A stretch of DNA of 45,301 bases from the NCBI GenBank assembly GCA_028279985.1, contig JANQMR010000012.1:1-45301 (forward strand). The letters are read 5' to 3'. This DNA comes from Woeseiaceae bacterium (GTDB taxonomy: Bacteria > Pseudomonadota > Gammaproteobacteria > Steroidobacterales > Woeseiaceae). Position 1 is the stretch's first letter, and every line of letters starts with the position of its first letter. Of this stretch, positions 1 through 10,068 are shown piece after piece. Below the pieces are notes generated by a model. It worked only from the letters and a program-made list of their open reading frames with translations. It was not told where the DNA came from and ran no database searches. The position numbers were made by a program, and so were the translations under genes.

Positions 1-127
1 TGATACCCAGAACATCACCTGAGTTGATTCCATGTACGTCGCCGGAATTGATCCCTCTCAGATCGCCCGAGTTGATGCCCAGAACATCACCTGAGTTGAT
101 TCCATGTACGTCACCGGAGTTAATGCC
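1..127. repeat. 24-bp tandem repeat coding for octapeptides
   Basis: At least five 24-bp units in frame with the minus-strand gene. Units alternate between two near-identical versions, ending V-H or V-L, with one divergent copy (L-R). This implies recent duplication of two-unit blocks. The array continues beyond base 1. Confidence 0.8.
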
Positions 128-235
128 CTGTACTTGTGAGTCAATCGTGCTAGCTATAGTACAGACCGGTAACAGGCATGCTATCAGCGTCGCTCCCAAG
201 GCTCGCTCTGCCCTGGCACCTTTCGCAATGCACAT
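1..235 (-). CDS. Exported octapeptide-repeat protein, 3' end outside window
   Basis: The reading frame starts at ATG 235-233 with a clear AGGAG ribosome site six to seven bases upstream, and runs off the window edge after 78 codons. Residues 1-30 look like a signal peptide: basic start, then a hydrophobic stretch (LGATLIACLLPVC). From residue 37 the chain is a tandem repeat of eight residues, GINSGDVH, GINSGDVL, GINSGDLR, GINSGDVH, GINSGDVL, G-I..., with invariant G-I-N-S-G-D. Strictly periodic glycine/asparagine repeats of this kind suggest a beta-solenoid or other elongated secreted fold; that is inference. It lies 111 bp downstream of a DUF6502 gene on the same strand, so the two could be cotranscribed. 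I do not recognise the family. Confidence 0.75.
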   Translation of the reverse strand, partial: MCIAKGARAERALGATLIACLLPVCTIASTIDSQVQGINSGDVHGINSGDVLGINSGDLRGINSGDVHGINSGDVLGI

Positions 236-346
236 TTTTCGCTCCTTAGTTTGCTTGTTTCAGTACTCCAACCCTTCACACCAATTCATACCAATAGGCC
301 TGAGGCTCTCCTGCCCCAGGTACACTATGGTTCGTTTTTCCAACCC

Positions 347-1210
347 TCAGTCTTTCTCTATTCCACGGCTTCTTAGTATGTCTTTTAATGTAAGCCTTTC
401 TTCCGCGCTTTCTACATAGTGGACCATGTAGATTCCGGTCTCTTTATAATCTTCACCGGATTTCTTATTTTCTTGTCTTGAGGAGAACCAGACGTCGATC
501 TCCTCTAGAAACTCTTGACCGCGATGCTTTATGTATTCGTCGAACATCGCGATGACTTCATCAGTGCACCCTTCGTCAGCGAACACCATTCGGTCGAAGT
601 AACCGCTCCCCTCCATCTGTTTGTCGATGTTCTTTGCGGCTGTGGAGAATACTCGATACCCTACTTCGCCCAGCCGCTTAATAAACTCTGGCGAAAGCTC
701 AGAGAATTTGTATCTTCTACGTACCGCCTTGTATTTTCCGTCTACCTCGATTACTGACCCGGATATAAGAAGCTCCTTTAGCATTTGTCGCGGCGGCATA
801 TCACCGCTGTATTGCCTTACTAGGATGCTAAAACTTGGATCACCAGGCTCTTCACTTTCGTACGGCAGCTCAAGCGGTATTCCGTACGGCCCGGTATACG
901 CCGGATCGCTAAACCAGCCTGTTAGAACGCGTTCGGGTCTGGAGAATGTTTTTTCCGGAATAGTTGAATCTAAGGTCTTATCTATTACGTTTTTTACTTC
1001 CTTTCGCGTGAGCCCCGTCAAAATGGCGATACGCGATTTGTTTATTCGTCCGGCGTCTTCGAAATGTCGCAGTACCGTTTCTACGTAGACTTCTTTGGCT
1101 GTCTCCGTGAACTCCGCATGCGTTACTCCTTGTGCGATCAATAGGCGAACAAGGGGTTTCAGCATGAGCGAAAGAGCACCCCTCAAATGGTCCTTCACCG
1201 AATCCGTCAT
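347..1210 (-). CDS. DUF6502 family protein (copy A)
   Basis: A 287-residue protein of the DUF6502 family, function unknown. The N-terminus has the family-typical pattern (residues about 12-60: LSLMLKPLVRLLIAQGVTHAEF, then the KEVYVETVLRHF helix). A helix-turn-helix-like segment follows, NKSRIAILTGLTRKEVKNV, about residues 58-76. The middle part (YSGDMPPRQMLKELLISGSVIEV) resembles a winged extension. The fold suggests DNA binding, by inference only. The start is well supported: ATG at 1210 with GGAGGT eight bases upstream. A paralogue lies at 1702-2538. An ATGTA-AAC-TACAT palindrome and a TTATGTAAA/TTTACATAA inverted repeat lie upstream, suggesting autoregulation. Its base composition is more AT-rich than the ligA region. 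Confidence 0.85.
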   Translation of the reverse strand: MTDSVKDHLRGALSLMLKPLVRLLIAQGVTHAEFTETAKEVYVETVLRHFEDAGRINKSRIAILTGLTRKEVKNVIDKTLDSTIPEKTFSRPERVLTGWFSDPAYTGPYGIPLELPYESEEPGDPSFSILVRQYSGDMPPRQMLKELLISGSVIEVDGKYKAVRRRYKFSELSPEFIKRLGEVGYRVFSTAAKNIDKQMEGSGYFDRMVFADEGCTDEVIAMFDEYIKHRGQEFLEEIDVWFSSRQENKKSGEDYKETGIYMVHYVESAEERLTLKDILRSRGIEKD

Positions 1211-1701
1211 TGGGGCGACACCTCCGACGCAATATGTAAACTACATTTCACTGCAAACAGGCGCAAGCTCAGACCAATAGGCAATTCTTGGTCTGCCGCC
1301 CCCAAAAAGAACCGCCAACCCCCATTATGTCAAGTAGTTGGCTGCCCAACCTAGTACGTGAGGATAGGGGTGTGACACAGACCATTGATTATGTAAACAT
1401 TTTTTTTTACATAAGTGCCACAACGAACGGCAGGACTCGGCCGCGTCCGCCATATATGGACACTAGCTTTCGCTATTTTTAAGTCGTTTTCTTGCCCGGA
1501 GGAAGGGCAACGGTCCCGGTTTCTTACACTTGATGCGCAAAAAGGACCTGAGAAGTCACCACCTGAAAGCTGGGCGACGTGACGAGATGCGTGGAAAGGA
1601 GCCCATTCAGTGGACGAGTTTCGACTCCGAAAACATCGGATTACATTTCAATCTTGGTAGGTAGATTACTTCAAGATATGATCGCTTAGCCTCAGGCGGG
1701 T
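1211..1701. other. Intergenic region between DUF6502 paralogues
   Basis: No convincing gene on either strand. It holds the ribosome site of the gene at 347-1210, two ATGTA...TACAT-type palindromes annotated separately, and a small hairpin TTGCCC/GGGCAA at 1492-1510 without a T run, possibly marking the 3' end of the upstream DUF6502 copy. Confidence 0.5.
1234..1414 (-). promoter_or_regulatory. Paired ATGTA/TACAT palindromes upstream of DUF6502 copy A
   Basis: Two operator-like sites share the nonamer TATGTAAAC. The first is ATGTA-AAC-TACAT at 1234-1246, only 24 bases before the start codon. The second is TTATGTAAA (1389-1397) and TTTACATAA (1406-1414), a perfect 9-bp inverted repeat with 8-bp spacer. 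Similar half-sites at two distances from one gene suggest cooperative binding by a repressor, possibly DUF6502 itself. The regulator is inferred. No similar site was seen before the second DUF6502 gene. Confidence 0.4.
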
Positions 1702-2538
1702 CTACCAAATGGACTTGCCACCGGACTCCTTTTCCTCAAAGTAAAAGAACCCGACGGCAACTAAATTCCCGTCTTCTGAATCCTCATCGCTATCGTGGAG
1801 CGTCTCATATGCCATGAAAAGATCATCAAACGACTCCGACATCTCGGTTAGTCGCTTCGTACTAATGCGCCTAATCCTTGGTATATCTGCATCTCGAACA
1901 GACTGAGTGAAGGCTGTTATCTGAGGCCAAGTGTCGTCTGCGCGATCAGGGTTAAGATTGTGTTCAATAGCCTTCATGAGCGGATACGCACCATGGACTA
2001 TAGAGACCGTCAAACGTTCTAAATCTTCGGCTGGACTGACAGATCGTTTAAGAACACGAATCCTCTCAGCATCAACTCTTTCCACAGCACCTACCCGAAG
2101 TAGCTCAGTTCTCATTGCACCCGGTGGTATATCTCCACCGTAGCGTTTCACCAACGACGTAAATGAACCGCCGTCACCGACGAAAGGCAACTCGGCGGGA
2201 TTCCCAGATCTGTCAAGAAACTCGGAATCTGAATGCCACCGGTGGAGAACTTCGCAAAGCGGCGTCGTCTTGACGACTAAAGACTGTTCACCCTTCTCTA
2301 TCTTGTCTCTTATTCGCCGGACCTCTTTTCGAGTGAGCCCGGTCATAACAGCGACGCGTGAGATGTTTGTCGGTCTGCCTCGAAGGCCATATTCCGCCGT
2401 TGCCACATCGACGAAAGCAGTCTTCGAAATCTCTGAGAACTCCCTGAAACCTATACCACACCGCAAGAGTATTCTTGCGATCGGCTTAAGTAACACAAGG
2501 AATGTATCGAGAATCTGTCTCTGTATTTGGTCTTGCAT
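1702..2538 (-). CDS. DUF6502 family protein (copy B)
   Basis: Diverged paralogue of the neighbouring DUF6502 protein. Shared blocks are LVLLKPIARILLRCGIGFREFSEI near the start, the helix-turn-helix-like SRVAVMTGLTRKEVRRIRDKIE, and YGGDIPPGAMRTELLRVGAVE in the middle. I place the start at the ATG at 2538 (MQDQIQRQ), giving 278 residues. The frame is open to a TTG at 2607, but the added segment has no family match. No good ribosome site is visible at either start. C-terminal tails of the two copies do not resemble each other, which suggests different ligands or partners. Function unknown; a transcription-factor role is inference. Confidence 0.8.
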   Translation of the reverse strand: MQDQIQRQILDTFLVLLKPIARILLRCGIGFREFSEISKTAFVDVATAEYGLRGRPTNISRVAVMTGLTRKEVRRIRDKIEKGEQSLVVKTTPLCEVLHRWHSDSEFLDRSGNPAELPFVGDGGSFTSLVKRYGGDIPPGAMRTELLRVGAVERVDAERIRVLKRSVSPAEDLERLTVSIVHGAYPLMKAIEHNLNPDRADDTWPQITAFTQSVRDADIPRIRRISTKRLTEMSESFDDLFMAYETLHDSDEDSEDGNLVAVGFFYFEEKESGGKSIW

Positions 2539-2710
2539 GGTCGCGAAATATATTGATGAAGAAAGCGGTTTGCTATTCAAAAAAAGGCTCTGGGAAAAAT
2601 CGCCCAAGCTTCAGTCTAGTTTTTCCCATGGTCAATGGCTATTTTCGTTAAATTTAGCAGAATCGCTATTATCAACGGCAGAAATTTAGGCTCGATCGAC
2701 CAGAATGCCC

Positions 2711-4759
<2,049 letters not shown>

Positions 4760-4764
4760 TCAGC

Positions 4765-5439
4765 TCAGGCGACCTTATTGCTGTGCTCGAACTGAATGAC
4801 CTCTTCGCGCATGTACCGTTCGCGCTGAATACTCAGCGTGCTGCCGGACTCGTCGAGCAATTCGCCGCCCAGCGACTGCGTCAGCGTCCTCGCCGCGGTC
4901 ATCATCAGGTCGAAAGCCTCGGCAGCTTCAACCGGCCCGGGCAGAACCAAAAACAGGCTGATGCCGGGAATCTGCTGATCCTTGATATTGGCCAGGTCGA
5001 AACTACCCGGCTCGACCAGGCTGGCCGCGCTGAATATCGTCCGGTCCTCGTCACTACCGTCGAAGCGATGAAAAATCCCGAACTTGCCGTGACGCATGCC
5101 GATACCGCGCAGGCTCAGAATCAGTTCGTCGCCCTTGAACGAGCCCTTGTCTCGGGCAACCAAGCGCAAGGTCACGATTTTCTGCGGCAACTCGCGCGGC
5201 GTTTCGGCGACGTCTTCCTCGACTTCGGCTACTTCATCGATCTCGTCATTGTCTTCGACGAGCTCCGGCACGGGCTCGGCCGCTACCACCTCCTCGCCCC
5301 CGTCCGCTAACGTAGGCTCTATCCGCCGGGTGTCGTCGGGTTCCTGCTCCCGCCGCTTTCGCTGACGCCGGCTGTAAACGTAGATCCCGGCGATCAGAAC
5401 CACGCCCGAGATCAGCAACAACCAACGCAAACCGTCCAT
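4765..5439 (-). CDS. zipA: Cell division protein ZipA
   Basis: ZipA anchors FtsZ to the inner membrane. The protein has 224 residues: an N-terminal membrane segment (WLLLISGVVLIAGIYVYS, about residues 6-23), a basic patch, an acidic linker (roughly residues 33-85, many E and D), and a C-terminal FtsZ-binding domain (about residues 86-212: KIVTLRLVARDKGSFKGDEL ... GIGMRHGKFGIFHRF ... GISLFLVLPGP). The linker is shorter than in Escherichia coli, whose ZipA is about 330 residues. The gene begins 10 bp after smc and ends 14 bp before ligA, so the three are one operon. Confidence 0.95.
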   Translation of the reverse strand: MDGLRWLLLISGVVLIAGIYVYSRRQRKRREQEPDDTRRIEPTLADGGEEVVAAEPVPELVEDNDEIDEVAEVEEDVAETPRELPQKIVTLRLVARDKGSFKGDELILSLRGIGMRHGKFGIFHRFDGSDEDRTIFSAASLVEPGSFDLANIKDQQIPGISLFLVLPGPVEAAEAFDLMMTAARTLTQSLGGELLDESGSTLSIQRERYMREEVIQFEHSNKVA

Positions 5440-5449
5440 TTCGCCGACC

Positions 5450-8400
5450 TCAATTAGCGGCCATTTTCACCGCTTCGTCGAGATCCACCGATACGAGTCG
5501 GGATACCCCGGGTTCCTGCATCGTAACCCCTATCAACTGCCGCGCCATCTCCATCGTGACTTTGTTGTGGGTGATGAACACGAACTGCACCTTCTCCGAC
5601 ATCGCGCTGACGATCTCGCAGAAGCGGCCGACGTTGGCATCGTCCAACGGCGCGTCCACCTCGTCCAGCAGGCAAAACGGCGCCGGATTCAACTCGAATA
5701 TCGCAAATACCAGCGCAACCGCGGTCAGCGCCTTTTCTCCGCCCGACAACAGGTGAATCGTGCTATTGCGCTTGCCGGGCGGCCGTGCCATGACCGTAAC
5801 GCCGGACGTCAAAAGATCGTCGCCCGTCAACTCGAGATAGGCATGGCCGCCGCCGAACAGCTTCGGAAACAGCCGCTTGAAACCGGCGTCCACGTCGTGG
5901 AAAGTTTCGCGAAAGCGCGAGCGCGTCTCCCGGTCGATCTTGCGTATCGCATTCTCTAGGGTCGCCAGTGCATCGGTCAGATCCGCAAGTTGTGCGTCCA
6001 GATACTCCTTGCGCTCCGACTGTTCCTTGAACTCGTCGATCGCCGCGAGATTGATCGGGCCCAGGCGGTCGATGCGGCGGCGTACCTTGGTCAGCTTCTC
6101 GTCCCAGAGCTCGATCGTCGCCTCGGGATCCATCTGCTCGATGAGAGGCTCGAACTCGAAACCCGTCTGGCCGAGTTGTTCCGCGAATCCCTCGCGCCTC
6201 ACGTCGAGCTCGCGCACGGCCATCTCGGCTTCTCCGAGCTCCGCCCGCGCCTGCTCGACGTGCTGTTCGACCGAAAGCCGGTTCTGGTCGAACTCACGGA
6301 TCTCGGCTTCGACTTCCTCGACCCGCCCGCGGGCCACCGCAAGCTCCTCCTCGACCTCGATACGCTGCTCGAGCCGTTCTTCCAGGCGTTCGCCATTGGC
6401 TGCGAGCGGTCCCTCACTGGCCTTGAGCTGCTCGCGAATACCGGTCTCGCGGGTCCTGAACTGGCGTAGCTGGGTTTGCATGCGCTCGAGATTCTGCGCC
6501 GCGGATTCCTTGCTCGAACGGCGGCTTTCGAACTGAATCGCGATGCTCTGTACGGCCTGCCGATCCTGCTCGGCCTGGGCCCGAACGCGCTCGAGCTCGG
6601 CCTCGAGCTCCTCACGCCGCGATTCGAGGCTCATTCGATCGGACTCGAGCGCCGCCAGCATCTCGGCGGCCTGTTCGGCTCGCCGCCGGGAATCGCGCAA
6701 CTGCGCCTCGGCCGAGATCCGTTCCTTGTCGATCTGATCGGACTCCTCGGCGATCGCGACCCGGCGCGCCGCCGCCTGCTCCATCTGGTAACGGGCCGCG
6801 TCCAAGGCCGCCTTGCTCTCGGAGTACTCGTTGAGCAAGGCCGCCGCGTCGGCTTGTACCGTCTCCCGGCGCTCTTCCAGTTGTGTCAGCCTGAGCCGGC
6901 CGTCGTTCAGCAGTTTGCGTGCGCTTTCGAAACGCGCCTGGTACTCGCGGACGTCGGTTTTGAGACGCCGCATCTCGTGCTCGCGCCCGAGTATGCCGGC
7001 CTTCTGATCGCTGTCGCGAAACACGCGCAACCAGCGCCGCCCCATCCACACACCGTCCGCGGTCACGACCGAGTCTTCCTCGTCGAGCCGTTCCCGGACC
7101 GACAAGGCGGCATCGAGCGAGTCGGCGACACGGACGCGGTCTAGCTTCTGTCGGACCGCAAGCGGCGCGCCGGCGACCTTCGCCGCCAGCGACTGTTCAT
7201 CGAGCCCCGCGGCATCGGCCGGAGCCGACTCGACGATCGTCACCGCGCCCGCGGCGAGACTCGCGATGCTTTCGGTCACCGGCGCGACGTCGTCGACGCA
7301 AACGGCCTGAAGATAATCGCCGAGCACGGTTTCGACGGCCCGCTCCCAGCCTTCGCTCACGTCGAGCTGCTGGGCCGCCCGGCGGCTGTTCTCGAGCCCC
7401 GCGCTTTCGAGCCATGCCTGCACGCCTTCGTCGGCTTCGCCGAGCGCGGCCTTCTGCAGCGCTTCGAGCGATGCATACCTGCCCTCCGCTGCCAACAGCG
7501 TCGCACGCCGCTCGTCGACCAGGCGCGTGAGTTTCTGATCCTGCTCCCTGAGCTTGCGCACTTTCCCGCCGACCTTGGCAAGCGCCCGGTCGAACTCGTC
7601 ACGCGCCTGGCGTTTGCGTTGCTCGTCCGCCGACAATGCCTCGAACCGCGACTTCAACGCGTCCTGATCGGCGTCACCGCCGGCCTCGGCGAGTTTTTCC
7701 TGACGCTCGGCATAGCTGCGAATTCTCGACTCAAGCTGCTCGGCGCGGGTGTGTTCGACGCCGGCCTGCTGACGGGCCTCGCTGGTCTTGCGGGCGTACT
7801 CGTCCCATTCGAGCCGCCATTCGGCAAGCGAACGTTCCGCGGTCTCTAGCGACTCGGCGGAACCCTGCTCGCTCCGCTTGGCCTGTTCCAGCCCCGGCAC
7901 CAGCTCACTTAGCGACAGTTCGAGTTGCGCGATCTCGCTTTCGTCCTTGTCGATGTGTTCGACGATTTCGGCGGCAGCCTCGACCGCCTGTTGCAGATCC
8001 TGCTGCTGGCGCTCGCGCAGCTCTCTCGCATGTTCGATCGACTGCTCGAGCCGCGCGATTTCCGAACCGACCCGGTAGTACCGGCCCTGGACTTCGTTGA
8101 ACGCGTCGGTGCGATCGTTGTGGCGAGCTCTCGCCTCCTCGATGCCGGCCTCGAGCTTGCGTTGCTCGGCAATCGTCGCCTCAAGCTGCGTCTTGTGCTC
8201 CGACAGCGTGGACTGCGCGTCGGCGGCCTCCCCGTCGAGACGCCGGATTCGAAGCGCCAGCAGCTCGGCGGCCGTGCGGCGCTCCTGCTCCTTGTAACGG
8301 CCGTAGCGTTCCGCCGTTTTCGCTTGACGGTCCAGGTGTTTGATCTGCTTCTCGACTTCCTCGAGCACGTCCTGCAGCCGATCGAGGTTCTCACGGGTGT

Positions 8401-8956
8401 GTTTGATCCGGTTCGACGTCTCCCGGCGGCGCTCCTTGTACTTGGAGATACCCGCGGCCTCTTCGAGGAATACCCGCATCTCTTCCGGCTTGGCTTCGAT
8501 CAGCCGCGAGATCATGCCCTGCTCGATGATGGAATAACTGCGCGCGCCAAGGCCAGTGCCCAGGAACACGCCGGTGATGTCCTTGCGCCGACAGCGCGTG
8601 CCGTTGAGGTAGTAGTTCGAAATGCCGTCCCGCGTTACCTGGCGACGGATCGAGATCTCCGCATACTTGGCGTACTGGCCCTCCAGCGTCGTTTCGCTGT
8701 TGTCGAATATCAGTTCGACGGAGGCCGCGCCGACCGGCTTTCTCGCCCTCGAGCCGTTGAATATGACGTCGGTGATCGAATCCCCCCGAAGCCGGCTGGC
8801 CGAGCTTTCCCCCATCACCCAGCGGACCGCGTCGATGACATTGGATTTCCCACATCCGTTCGGTCCGACCACGCCGACCAGGCTGCTCGGGAAAGGGATG
8901 GTTGTAGGATCGACGAAAGACTTGAAGCCCGCGAGCTTGATCTTGCTGAGTCGCAT
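5450..8956 (-). CDS. smc: Chromosome segregation protein SMC
   Basis: SMC ATPase of 1,168 residues, the normal size. The start is ATG at 8956 (MRLSKIKLAGFKSFVDP); the frame stays open 116 codons upstream, but that low-complexity stretch is the antisense of the promoter and lysine-rich dksA region and is not SMC. Walker A is GPNGCGKSN (residues 31-39); long coiled coils rich in E, R, Q and A follow to about residue 480; a hinge (about 500-650), a second coiled coil, the ABC signature LSGGEKALTAVALVF and Walker B FCLLDEVDAPLDDAN complete it. With ScpA/ScpB (not in the window) it would compact and resolve sister chromosomes. It is the first gene of smc-zipA-ligA and divergent from the dksA-like gene. 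Confidence 0.97.
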   Translation of the reverse strand: MRLSKIKLAGFKSFVDPTTIPFPSSLVGVVGPNGCGKSNVIDAVRWVMGESSASRLRGDSITDVIFNGSRARKPVGAASVELIFDNSETTLEGQYAKYAEISIRRQVTRDGISNYYLNGTRCRRKDITGVFLGTGLGARSYSIIEQGMISRLIEAKPEEMRVFLEEAAGISKYKERRRETSNRIKHTRENLDRLQDVLEEVEKQIKHLDRQAKTAERYGRYKEQERRTAAELLALRIRRLDGEAADAQSTLSEHKTQLEATIAEQRKLEAGIEEARARHNDRTDAFNEVQGRYYRVGSEIARLEQSIEHARELRERQQQDLQQAVEAAAEIVEHIDKDESEIAQLELSLSELVPGLEQAKRSEQGSAESLETAERSLAEWRLEWDEYARKTSEARQQAGVEHTRAEQLESRIRSYAERQEKLAEAGGDADQDALKSRFEALSADEQRKRQARDEFDRALAKVGGKVRKLREQDQKLTRLVDERRATLLAAEGRYASLEALQKAALGEADEGVQAWLESAGLENSRRAAQQLDVSEGWERAVETVLGDYLQAVCVDDVAPVTESIASLAAGAVTIVESAPADAAGLDEQSLAAKVAGAPLAVRQKLDRVRVADSLDAALSVRERLDEEDSVVTADGVWMGRRWLRVFRDSDQKAGILGREHEMRRLKTDVREYQARFESARKLLNDGRLRLTQLEERRETVQADAAALLNEYSESKAALDAARYQMEQAAARRVAIAEESDQIDKERISAEAQLRDSRRRAEQAAEMLAALESDRMSLESRREELEAELERVRAQAEQDRQAVQSIAIQFESRRSSKESAAQNLERMQTQLRQFRTRETGIREQLKASEGPLAANGERLEERLEQRIEVEEELAVARGRVEEVEAEIREFDQNRLSVEQHVEQARAELGEAEMAVRELDVRREGFAEQLGQTGFEFEPLIEQMDPEATIELWDEKLTKVRRRIDRLGPINLAAIDEFKEQSERKEYLDAQLADLTDALATLENAIRKIDRETRSRFRETFHDVDAGFKRLFPKLFGGGHAYLELTGDDLLTSGVTVMARPPGKRNSTIHLLSGGEKALTAVALVFAIFELNPAPFCLLDEVDAPLDDANVGRFCEIVSAMSEKVQFVFITHNKVTMEMARQLIGVTMQEPGVSRLVSVDLDEAVKMAAN

Positions 8957-9081
8957 AGAGACGTTGGCTGCCCAGAGCGCGTTGAATCCGGCTAGTGTAA
9001 TGTAATTCCGGGAATTCGGCACGTCCCGGGCAGGTCCGCGATCGGCAGGCAGGATCGCATTAAAACCCCGCAAAAATGGGC

Positions 9082-9109
9082 TTCCATGGCCATCAAGGCC
9101 ATGTATAAT
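9082..9109 (+). promoter_or_regulatory. Promoter with embedded palindrome, dksA-like gene
   Basis: A perfect TATAAT at 9104-9109 lies 33 bases before the start codon, with a weak -35 (TTCCAT, 9082-9087, 16-bp spacer). The spacer is almost entirely a perfect inverted repeat, CATGGCC-ATCAA-GGCCATG (9085-9103). A repressor bound there would block polymerase; the regulator is unknown. Confidence 0.6.
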
Positions 9110-9142
9110 CCCCGCCTTTTCTCGGTCCGGCAGGAGTTTCAC

Positions 9143-10036
9143 ATGCCCGCTAGAAAGACCGCGAGCAAAAAGCGGAGGAAGGTCCCGGCGCCTCGCAAGA
9201 AGGCCGTGGCGAAGAAGGCGTCGTCGAAGAAGACGGCCGCCAAGAAGCGCACGACCCAACGCAAGACGACCCAACGCAAGACGACCCGAGGCAAGACACC
9301 CCAACGCAAGAAGGCCGCATCGACCAAGAAAAAACGAGTCAGCAAGAAACGAGTTACCAAGAAATCAGCGAGCAAGAGGACGTCGAAGAAGGTGAGCAGG
9401 AAGCCGGCACCAGGGAAGAAGGCAGCCAAGAAAAAGGCGGCAAAAAAGAAGACTACCGGCAAGAAAGCACCAGCCAGGAAGGCCAAAGCCCAAAAGACCA
9501 GTGCCCAAAAAACGAGCGCCAAGAAAGCGCCAGTGAGCAAAAAAGCCTCCCGCAAGAAGCCCGCCGCGAAAAGGCCGGCCCGATCGCGCGACGACGTGCT
9601 CAACGCCCCGATTCACGGTATCGCGCCGTACAAGCCGCGGCGCGGCGAGGAATACATGAGCGACGCCCAGCTCGAGCATTTCCGCGAGATCCTGAACGCC
9701 TGGAAACGCGAGCTGATGTACGAGGTGGACCGCACGGTTCATCACATGCAGGACGAAGCTGCCAATTTCCCGGACCCGAACGACCGCGCCACCCAGGAAT
9801 CGGAGTTCGGACTCGAGCTTCGCACCCGCGATCGCGAACGCAAGCTGCTCAGGAAAATCGACTCCGCACTGTCGCGAATCGACGACGGCAGCTACGGCTT
9901 CTGCGAAGAGACCGGAGAAGAAATCGGGCTAAAGCGCCTCGAGGCCCGGCCGGTCGCGACCTTGTGCCTGGAGGCGCAGGAGCGTCGCGAGCTGGCGGAA
10001 CGACAGTTCCGCGACCGGGACGACCGCTACCGCTGA
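9143..10036 (+). CDS. DksA/TraR-family protein with histone-H1-like tail
   Basis: The start is ATG 9143 with CAGGAG six bases upstream; 297 residues. Residues 1 to about 150 are almost only K, A, T, R and S with motifs such as AKKK, TTQRK and KKAA, like the basic tails of bacterial histone H1-like and AlgP proteins that bind DNA. The rest is DksA: coiled-coil region (YMSDAQLEHFREILNAWKRELMYEVDRTVHHMQDEAANFPDPNDRATQESEF, which contains the D-P-x-D coiled-coil tip), then the globular end SYGFCEETGEEIGLKRLEARPVATLCLEAQE. Canonical DksA has CxxC twice; here the pairs are C-E-E-T and C-L-E-A, so only two of four zinc ligands remain. DksA binds RNA polymerase's secondary channel with ppGpp; the tail may tie this to DNA (inference). 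gluQ follows by 32 bp. Confidence 0.9.
   Translation: MPARKTASKKRRKVPAPRKKAVAKKASSKKTAAKKRTTQRKTTQRKTTRGKTPQRKKAASTKKKRVSKKRVTKKSASKRTSKKVSRKPAPGKKAAKKKAAKKKTTGKKAPARKAKAQKTSAQKTSAKKAPVSKKASRKKPAAKRPARSRDDVLNAPIHGIAPYKPRRGEEYMSDAQLEHFREILNAWKRELMYEVDRTVHHMQDEAANFPDPNDRATQESEFGLELRTRDRERKLLRKIDSALSRIDDGSYGFCEETGEEIGLKRLEARPVATLCLEAQERRELAERQFRDRDDRYR
9251..9310 (+). repeat. 15-bp tandem repeat inside the basic tail
   Basis: Four in-frame copies of a 15-bp unit coding for TTQRK, TTQRK, TTRGK and TPQRK. The first two are identical, so the tail probably changes length by slippage. Confidence 0.75.
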
Positions 10037-10068
10037 GCCGGTAGTCTCGGAAGCCGAGACCCGCCCGG

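Noticed and set aside
1..127. CRISPR-like array from the regular repeats at the window start
   Set aside because: Units of 24 bp are directly adjacent without spacers and keep a reading frame; this is a coding tandem repeat.
24..419. Plus-strand frame with SPELIP/SPELMP repeats
   Set aside because: It is the antisense of the minus-strand octapeptide repeat gene and of DUF6502 copy A; the minus frame has a signal peptide and ribosome site.
7925..8995. 356-residue plus-strand frame inside smc
   Set aside because: A long shadow frame, expected in GC-rich coding DNA; the opposite strand codes for SMC with all its motifs.
8957..9304. N-terminal extension of SMC by 116 residues
   Set aside because: The added part is low-complexity L/R/G antisense to the dksA-like promoter and lysine-rich region; SMC proteins begin at the MRLSKIKLAGFKSF block.
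9139..9603. Minus-strand frame rich in F, L and A that looks like membrane segments
   Set aside because: Antisense of the lysine/alanine repeat tail, which automatically gives phenylalanine and leucine; no start signals.
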